This document shows positions 58,258-64,000 of a stretch of DNA of 64,000 nt, one piece after another. Made by a program: the position numbers and the translations under genes. The notes beneath the pieces are model-generated. The model ran no database searches and had not been told where the DNA came from. It worked only from the letters and a program-made list of their open reading frames with translations. Origin of the DNA: Rubrivivax sp. (GTDB lineage Bacteria; Pseudomonadota; Gammaproteobacteria; Burkholderiales; Burkholderiaceae_C); the NCBI GenBank assembly GCA_004210455.1, contig SEFA01000005.1, positions 51,423-115,422 of the forward strand, given 5' to 3'. Numbering within the stretch: position 1 is the first letter of the stretch; the number at the start of each line of letters is the position of its first letter.

Positions 58258-60173
58258 CGGCCACCGATGATCAATTTGATTCGAAAGCCGACGCAACGAT
58301 CATCGAGTGTCTTGACCTTAGCAATCCCAGAAGCTTCTTCTTGTACGCAGGTGCTGGATCAGGAAAGACGCGGTCGTTGGTCACCGCTGTCAGAAAGACG
58401 ATCGATGGTGAGCATGGCAGGCAGTTGACTCTGACTGGCAAGAAGATTGGCGTGATCACCTACACCAACGCAGCTTGCGACGAAATCAAGCAACGTCTCG
58501 AATTCGATCCCAGGGTCGAGGTCATGACGATTCACGCCTTTTCCTGGTCGCTAATTGAGGGGTTCAACCTCGACATCCGTCAGTGGGTCGCTAAAAACCT
58601 TGAGGAGGAGATTTCGGAACTCGAGGAACTTCACAAGAAAGGCAGAGCCAACACGAAGGCCGGCGTTGAACGGCTTCGATCCATGGAGAGCAAACGTCGC
58701 CGCCTGGCGCGCCTGGATTCCATCGTCAAGTTCATCTACAGCCCGACCAGCGACAACCGCACGCGCGACTCTCTTAACCACTCGGAGGTCATCGCGATGA
58801 CGGCGACCTTCCTGACTAGCAAGCCCGGCCTGCGGCGGATGTTAGTCAGCAGGTGCCCGGTTCTACTAATTGATGAAAGTCAGGACACGAACAAGGCGCT
58901 CATGGATGCCTTCTTGCATCTGGAGGAAGAGTTTCATGGACGGTTCAGCCTAGGGCTGTTCGGTGACATGATGCAGCGCATCTACTCGGACGGGAAAGAC
59001 CGGCTGGACAAATCCATCCCGGCCAGGTGGGCCTTGCCACGCAAGCGAATGAATCACCGCTGTCCATCTCGCGTCATCGAGGTCATCAACAGCATCCGCC
59101 ACGATGTCGATGGCGAAGAACAGGTTCCACGCAGTGACGCTGAGAAGGGCGTTGTCCGTGTCTTCATCGCAGCCCAAGCGGGTGTCGATCCCTTCGCCAT
59201 GGAAGCGGCGGTACGGCAGCGGATGGCAACGATCGCAGGCGACCTGGATTGGCAGAACTCAGACATGGTGAAGACGCTCGCGCTTGAGCATCTGATGTCT
59301 GCCAGACGCTTCGGCTTCGTTGAGTTCTTTGAGCCGCTTTGGGGGGTCGACAACCTCCGGACGAACCTGCTTCAGGGCACGGGAGCGGGCCTCGGATTCT
59401 TCATCAGAGATGTGGTGCCGCTGGTCAAGGCGCTTCGCGCCAATGACCGATTCGGAGCTACGGCGATCATCAAGGCGTCATCGCCGCTTCTGGACCGCGC
59501 AACGCTTCAAGAAGCTGGATCGAATCAGCTCGCTCAGCTCGGCAAGGCCAAGGCGGCGTGCGACGGGCTTCTGGCGCTGATTACGGAACAGCCTGAAATC
59601 ACTGCTCAGGCGGTACTTGAGTTTGTTGCAGAGACGGGTCTGTTTGCTATCCCGGACACGCTGGCTCCGTTCGTTCCCACTGACGCCCAGCCTACGGCGG
59701 CCGAGGACATTGTTAACCAGGGCGATCAGTTCGATGGCAGTGAGGATGGAGAAGCGGAGGACACCAGTCCCGAGCTAAGCGCATGGAGCGCGTCGCTTGC
59801 GGCACCACTGAGCCAGATCGAACGCTATGACCTGTACGTGCGAGGACAGTCCCAGTTCGGGACGCACCAAGGCGTCAAAGGGCTTGAGTTCCCACGCGTG
59901 CTGGTCGTGATCAACGACGACGAGGCGCGGGGCTTCCTTTTTGCCTACGACAAGTTCTTCGGCGTAAAAGAGAAAACAAAGGCAGACCTTGACAACGAAG
60001 CCGCCGGCCGTGAGACCGGTTCCGACCGCACCCGCCGTTTGTTCTACGTGACGTGCAGCCGAGCTGAAAAGAGCTTGGCCATCGTCTATTACTCGCCCAA
60101 TCCAGCACTAGCTCGCGATGCCATCCTCCAATACGGATGGTTCGAACCAGACGAAGTTGAGCTAATCAACTAA
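58254..60173 (+). CDS. UvrD-like helicase, Gabija GajB-like
   Basis: This 639-residue superfamily-1 helicase has Walker A YAGAGSGKTR at residues 31-40, motif II LLIDESQDTNKAL, motif V-like HQGVKGLEFPRVLVV and motif VI FYVTCSRAEKSLAIVYY. It starts with an ATG overlapping the GajA-like stop (ATGA), so the pair is translated together. In Gabija, GajB helps activate the GajA nuclease on phage-altered nucleotide pools. At 639 residues it is longer than the typical 494. An IS5-type element sits 8 bp after its stop and has not damaged it. Confidence 0.85.
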   Translation: MTATDDQFDSKADATIIECLDLSNPRSFFLYAGAGSGKTRSLVTAVRKTIDGEHGRQLTLTGKKIGVITYTNAACDEIKQRLEFDPRVEVMTIHAFSWSLIEGFNLDIRQWVAKNLEEEISELEELHKKGRANTKAGVERLRSMESKRRRLARLDSIVKFIYSPTSDNRTRDSLNHSEVIAMTATFLTSKPGLRRMLVSRCPVLLIDESQDTNKALMDAFLHLEEEFHGRFSLGLFGDMMQRIYSDGKDRLDKSIPARWALPRKRMNHRCPSRVIEVINSIRHDVDGEEQVPRSDAEKGVVRVFIAAQAGVDPFAMEAAVRQRMATIAGDLDWQNSDMVKTLALEHLMSARRFGFVEFFEPLWGVDNLRTNLLQGTGAGLGFFIRDVVPLVKALRANDRFGATAIIKASSPLLDRATLQEAGSNQLAQLGKAKAACDGLLALITEQPEITAQAVLEFVAETGLFAIPDTLAPFVPTDAQPTAAEDIVNQGDQFDGSEDGEAEDTSPELSAWSASLAAPLSQIERYDLYVRGQSQFGTHQGVKGLEFPRVLVVINDDEARGFLFAYDKFFGVKEKTKADLDNEAAGRETGSDRTRRLFYVTCSRAEKSLAIVYYSPNPALARDAILQYGWFEPDEVELIN

Positions 60174-60181
60174 TTGCTTAG

Positions 60182-61242
60182 GGAGACTCTGCAAAACTCC
60201 ACCGATTGACCTTGCCTGAGCGAGCCGCATGCGGGAGCATGCGGTCCCATGAAGCAGCTCGGATTTGGATTCAATCTCTCCACGAAGAAGACGCGCAAGC
60301 GCGAGTTTCTTGAGGAGATGGAACACGTGGTGCCGTGGGGCGTGCTGGTGCAGGTCGTGGACCCGTACTACTCGAAGGCCAAGACCGGCCGCCCGCCGTT
60401 CCCGGTGGAGACGATGCTTCGGATCCACTACCTGCAGCAGTGGTTCGGTCTTTCTGATCCGGCCATGGAAGAGGCGTTGCACGACGTGCCGCTCTACCGA
60501 GAGTTCGCGCGGCTCGATGGCGCCACGGAGCGGCTTCCCTACGAGACGACGATCCTGCGCTTTCGCCACCTCCTGGAGAAGCACAACCTGGCCGTTGACA
60601 TGCTGCGCGTGGTCAACGATCTGCTGGGATACAAGGGCTTGATGCTGCGCTCGGGGACCGCCGTGGACGCCACGTTGATCTCAGCGCCGAGCTCGACCAA
60701 GAACATCGAAGGCGAGCGAGACCCTGAGATGAAGCAGTCCAAGAAGGGCAACAATTACTACTTCGGGATGAAGGCGCACATCGGCGTGGACATGGCTTCG
60801 GGCCTGGTGCACACAGTCGTCACGACATCGGGCAACGTCGCCGATATCAACATGGCCGGCGCGCTGCTTCATGGCGATGAGGAGGTCGCGTTCGGCGACG
60901 CCGGTTATCAAGGGGTTCACAAGCGTCCCGAGGCCGCAGGGCCGACGTGGCACGTTGCGATGCGCCCGGGCAAACGACGCCTGCTCAATCCGTTCATCGA
61001 GCCTGATTTCATCGCCGAGCGCGCCGAGAAAATGAAGGCGAGCATCCGCGCCAAGGTCGAGCACCCATTTCGAGTTCGGGGATGAGTCCGTCCGGAGTGG
61101 CCAAGACGGCCGTTTCAGACGCTGAACACAGCGCCCAGGCAATTCATCCGAACCTGCTCAAGAGCTGACACTAACGCAGATCGACGAGTGCGACGCTAAG
61201 CCGATTCTTCGTGCGTCGCAGAACGCGTTTTGCAGACCGTCC
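60182..61242. mobile_element. IS5-family insertion sequence with TTAG target duplication
   Basis: The left end GGAGACTCTGCAAAAC (60182-60197) and the right end GTTTTGCAGACCGTCC (61227-61242) are imperfect inverted repeats matching at 13 of 16 positions. TTAG flanks both ends (60178-60181 and 61243-61246), as expected for IS5-type 4-bp duplications. Total length is 1061 bp. The transposase inside is truncated, so the copy has probably lost internal sequence after insertion and would depend on a helper. Confidence 0.85.
60249..61085 (+). pseudogene. IS5-family transposase, C-terminally truncated
   Basis: The product is a DDE transposase of 278 residues: MKQLGFGFNLSTKKTRKREF, VETMLRIHYLQQWFGLSDPA, then the first catalytic Asp in GTAVDATLISAP and the second in FGDAGYQG. 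The third acidic residue is in ASIRAKVEHPFRVRG, where the frame ends at once. Family members continue for about 45 more residues after the VEHPFRV region. The missing C-terminus and the short distance to the right inverted repeat indicate an internal deletion with frameshift, so activity is doubtful. Confidence 0.85.
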
Positions 61243-61246
61243 TTAG

Positions 61247-61760
61247 ACGACTTGCTGGCCACGTTGCCATCCCTCCACTTTGCGTCGGCGACTTGCCGAC
61301 TACACATGCTAGGTGAGGAGCGCAGACTCCACCTGCGTGAAAGCCCTCAAACTGGCGGCAAACCATCACAACCCTGCAGGACGAAAATTGTCGAGCAGCG
61401 TCCCCAGCCGCAGGCTGTCACGCGCTCACGCGGTATCTACATCGTTTGCCTTTATTGCCGTCCTGGTCAAGGTGACGCCGGCAGCCAGACAGCATCATTC
61501 TCTTTCAAGAAGCTCTTTATGGCTTACTTGCGCTTCGCAGCCGAGCATCGTGCTTACATCCGCCAAGAGTGGCCGCACTCCGACTCATAAAGCTGGCGTC
61601 GTTAAGGTCCGCTTTTCAGCCCGAAGCCGACGGTGGCTTTGCAGCAGTTGAGGTCCTCTGCATCGAGAAGTTTGGCGCCTTTAAGCGAGCTTTTAGTGTC
61701 TGAAATCATACACGCCGGACGAATCTCTGGACTACGTCATCTTGATGGAAAGATTAGACT
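61247..61760. other. 514-bp stretch between IS5 copy and next gene, no convincing gene
   Basis: Several short frames are open here, the longest about 112 codons from 61313 on the plus strand. Their amino-acid composition is Ser/Arg/Ala-biased, with no motif and no ribosome binding site. The sequence is AT-richer than the host average. It may be the eroded remains of island genes. I see no hairpin terminator or RNA gene. Confidence 0.4.
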
Positions 61761-62378
61761 TCACCTGCGACTGAGCTGTTTGATCTCGGAACGATCGTGC
61801 TGCTTTATCTCTTCCAAAGTGTTGAAGATCTCAGGTACGGCCGAGATGGAGCCGCCAATGATCTTGTGACAGTGGATAGGCCCTTTGCGCCCGTATTGCT
61901 CGATGTAGCTATAGGCCACCCGATGCGCCTGCATCACTTGATTCTGTATCGCTTGGCCTGCATCTTTGCTTGCAACTGCGCGTACGACGACAACGAGGTC
62001 GATATCCTCTAGGTAGATCACATCGCGATACTCAACAGTCTTTCCAGCAGGGATTTCGACCTTGTTGAAAAGTTTGTCGAGTTGAGCGCCGATGGGGCGC
62101 TTAAGGGTCCGTTCGTAGACCTCGTCGAATATCTTCTTGGCGAAACATGTGCCAATAAAACAAACAACAACTCCTGCTATATCAAGCCCGCCAAGCGCAG
62201 TTGGCTGTCTTCGCTCAAAAAGCGCGGGAATCTGTTCGAAATAGTGTGGGTCGTACAGCCAGTCGCCGTTCTCGAAGAATGGCTCAACAGTCTCCTCTTG
62301 AACTTCACCGGCGGGCAGCAACAAGTGCATTGAGCCGTGAAAGCCGAATGTGTAACGTGCGTTTGGCGTGGTTGTCAT
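61761..62378 (-). CDS. hypothetical protein with one possible membrane segment, partner of the TIR gene
   Basis: From the ATG at 62378 the product has 205 residues: RYTFGFHGSMHLLLPAGEVQ, an apolar stretch GGLDIAGVVVCFIGTCFAKK that could span or dip into the membrane, then a cytosolic beta-rich region (EYRDVIYLEDIDLVVVVRAV) and a helical end (AHRVAYSYIEQYGRKGPIH). A GTG at 62480 would add 34 residues with a second hydrophobic stretch. I recognise no family. It lies downstream of the TIR gene on the same strand, 71-173 bp away depending on start, and is a candidate effector or anchor for it. Confidence 0.6.
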   Translation of the reverse strand: MTTTPNARYTFGFHGSMHLLLPAGEVQEETVEPFFENGDWLYDPHYFEQIPALFERRQPTALGGLDIAGVVVCFIGTCFAKKIFDEVYERTLKRPIGAQLDKLFNKVEIPAGKTVEYRDVIYLEDIDLVVVVRAVASKDAGQAIQNQVMQAHRVAYSYIEQYGRKGPIHCHKIIGGSISAVPEIFNTLEEIKQHDRSEIKQLSRR

Positions 62379-62551
62379 GAAATTTAATGTCAGCGCTAAG
62401 AGGGTGGCAAGGCTCGTCGCGCGGCAATAGAGCCAAGTCACACGACCTGACTGCCGGTCACGCCAAGCATACGAATCCACCCTTCTTTGCGAACCGCATT
62501 CATAGTGGCTCTAGGCTGGACCCTTAGAGAATTCTAATCGGTGCAGAAACT

Positions 62552-63292
62552 TTAGCCGTAAATAGCGGGATCGAAATTTGGCTCGTCAAGATCAAAGCCA
62601 GCGTTTTTGCAAAGTTCCTTCATTTGCCCACGCTTTTCATCGCTCAAGCTTAGCCTTTCGTAGCTTCCATAAAAAATGGCTTTGGCTACGGCCAGCAGAA
62701 TGTCTTTTCGACTGTGTGGGCGTTCGTGCACGTATATTGGGAAGTAGCTATCAGGGAACAAGGCGGCCTCAAAAAGGTTGAATGCCGAACCGTCACTGTA
62801 GTTGGCGTAGAGCTCTCCGCGCCCCTGAAGAAATCGCCACTGCGGATCCTCATAGGATGGATTTACGCCAACGACAGGGCACCCTTGGTAGACCAAGTCC
62901 GCAATCTTCTTGGAGATTTCGCTGGCGCCGTCCGCGCTTCGCAACGCAATAATCCCTGAAAGGCCTGGGTTCCAGCTATCCAGTTGAGATTTGCCAACGC
63001 CGTGCCAAATAGGAAGTAGCTTCTTATCCTCTTCAATATGTTGCCGATGTAGAACATCCAGTTCGTAGCTGGTCCATTTCTTAGAAATGTACGTCGGTGA
63101 GAGCAGCAGCAGTCCGTACTCTGAGGCTATTAGGCCAGCATTGATTGAGTCGAGCAGTTTGCTTCCAATCTTGAGCGCAATGGGCGCAAACCAAACTGAC
63201 AGGCCATGCCATTTCAATCCGTTGGCCAACTCACTGGCGAATTGCTCGTCCTCAGTCGCATACGAAATAAATACGTGATATGGCTTGCTCAT
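62552..63292 (-). CDS. TIR-domain protein, candidate defence sensor/NADase
   Basis: The 246-residue protein opens with YHVFISYATEDEQFASELAN, the TIR box 1, followed by GLSVWFAPIALKIGSKLLDS (box 2 region). The likely catalytic glutamate is in KKWTSYELDVLHRQH. A C-terminal extension of about 110 residues (RFLQGRGELYANYSDGSAFN; SERLSLSDEKRGQM-like) has no known domain. Bacterial TIR proteins degrade NAD or make cyclic ADP-ribose signals in anti-phage systems. It sits 1.3 kb beyond the IS5 copy behind the Gabija-like pair, consistent with a defence island. AT content is higher than in flanking host genes. Confidence 0.85.
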   Translation of the reverse strand: MSKPYHVFISYATEDEQFASELANGLKWHGLSVWFAPIALKIGSKLLDSINAGLIASEYGLLLLSPTYISKKWTSYELDVLHRQHIEEDKKLLPIWHGVGKSQLDSWNPGLSGIIALRSADGASEISKKIADLVYQGCPVVGVNPSYEDPQWRFLQGRGELYANYSDGSAFNLFEAALFPDSYFPIYVHERPHSRKDILLAVAKAIFYGSYERLSLSDEKRGQMKELCKNAGFDLDEPNFDPAIYG

Positions 63293-63461
63293 GTCGTTCC
63301 CCCGAAAATAGCAAGAGTCTCGCGAACGTCCAGTGAAGATCGTAGCGGCAACCTAAGCTACCGGCCTCGAATGACTCTGACCAGCCTTCTGCAGTCCTCC
63401 ATCGCCTAGGAAAAATTGGGTGGGCACGCCGAGCAAGCTATCCCCAGCGTGCTCTGCGACT

Positions 63462-64000
63462 TCACGCCACCCTAAACGACGCCACCGACTCCGCCAACCT
63501 CTGCGCTTGAGCTTCTAGGCTGTTTGCGGCAGCGGCGCTCTCTTCGACCAGAGCCGCGTTCTGCTGCGTCACCTGATCCATCTGCGTAATCGCCTGATTG
63601 ATCTGCTCGATCCCTCGGCTCTGCTCTCCGGCGGCGCCGGAGATCTCATTGACCAGCTCGCTCACGCGTCTGATCTGCTCGACGATTTCGCGCATCGTTT
63701 CGCCGGCTGCTGCGACTTCGCGTCCACCCGACGCCACCGAAACACCTGACGTCCCAATCAACGTCTTGATCTCTCTTGCCGCGCTCGCACTGCGCTGCGC
63801 CAACGCGCGCACCTCGCCAGCGACCACAGCGAACCCGCGTCCATGCTCCCCCGCCCTCGCCGCCTCCACCGCGGCATTCAGCGCCAGGATATTCGTCTGA
63901 AACGCGATCCCATCGATCACGCCGATGATGTCTTCAATCCTCCGGCTGCTATCCGTGATCGCATCCATCGTCGCGACCACCCGCCCGATCACCTCCCCGC
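63462..64000 (-). CDS. methyl-accepting chemotaxis protein, C-terminal signalling domain (N-terminus beyond window)
   Basis: The visible 178 codons encode the cytoplasmic coiled-coil hairpin of a chemoreceptor. The highly conserved tip is [20 protein letters not shown] followed by [20 protein letters not shown], which binds CheA and CheW. The return helix ([37 protein letters not shown]) contains Gln/Glu methylation-type sites and ends FRVA. Sensor and membrane parts lie past the right edge, so the ligand is unknown. It is host core-type sequence and marks the right limit of the island. Confidence 0.95.
   Translation of the reverse strand, partial: GEVIGRVVATMDAITDSSRRIEDIIGVIDGIAFQTNILALNAAVEAARAGEHGRGFAVVAGEVRALAQRSASAAREIKTLIGTSGVSVASGGREVAAAGETMREIVEQIRRVSELVNEISGAAGEQSRGIEQINQAITQMDQVTQQNAALVEESAAAANSLEAQAQRLAESVASFRVA

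Noticed and set aside
61313..61651. 112-codon plus-strand frame in the gap after the IS5 copy
   Set aside because: Ser/Arg-biased composition, no ribosome binding site, no motif.
24574..63292. Thoeris system made of the SIR2-like gene and the TIR gene
   Set aside because: They are about 37 kb apart, on opposite strands, and in different islands; neither has its usual Thoeris partner beside it.

Overview
The window looks like a piece of a GC-rich betaproteobacterial chromosome, most likely Burkholderiales of the Roseateles/Mitsuaria/Leptothrix type. The pointers are the Cupriavidus-style czc cluster, a BPSL0761-family protein, a KfrA-type DNA-binding protein and the general codon bias; I cannot name the species. 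No rRNA, tRNA or CRISPR array is visible.

Region 1 (1-12.6 kb) is a cobalt/zinc/cadmium resistance block on the minus strand. In transcriptional order it holds czcE, czcI, czcC, czcB, czcA, czcD, a small membrane protein, a P1B-4 ATPase (czcP-like) and a czcR-like response regulator cut by the left edge. The RND pump moves metal across the envelope, CzcD and CzcP move it from cytosol to periplasm, and CzcE/CzcI are small periplasmic accessory proteins. An MgtC-family protein, a zinc-ribbon protein, a lipoprotein and phosphoglucomutase follow (to 14.4 kb).

Region 2 (14.5-27.7 kb) looks like an integrative element. A tyrosine recombinase overlaps an HNH-type gene. Two XRE regulators, a BPSL0761-family gene and a divergent pair of promoters sharing a near-perfect LexA box come next. 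Then there is a translationally coupled protein kinase/TPR pair, a KfrA-like protein with palindromes upstream, and a SIR2-like / DUF4238 / HEPN-like gene row that looks like an undescribed defence module. The right edge lies next to a gene reduced to its signal peptide.

Region 3 (27.9-55.6 kb) is a chromosomal accessory region of secreted, membrane and hypothetical proteins: a DUF6055 metallopeptidase-like protein, a GMC/gluconate-dehydrogenase-subunit-3/DUF1080 sugar-oxidation operon, ankyrin-repeat proteins, a Panacea-domain protein, hydrolases, a YDY-repeat protein, an eCIS-cargo-like nucleotidyltransferase and an MFS exporter. Two copies of a roughly 115-bp hairpin-rich sequence, each followed by a ribosome binding site and a short open frame, lie 14.5 kb apart. 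One gene start has been destroyed by an IS3-family insertion that has itself decayed.

Region 4 (55.9-63.3 kb) is a defence island. It has a Gabija-like OLD nuclease/UvrD helicase pair with a 4-bp overlap, an IS5-type element with intact TTAG target duplications inserted right behind it, and a TIR-domain protein followed by a protein with one possible membrane segment. The window closes with the C-terminal signalling domain of a chemoreceptor.
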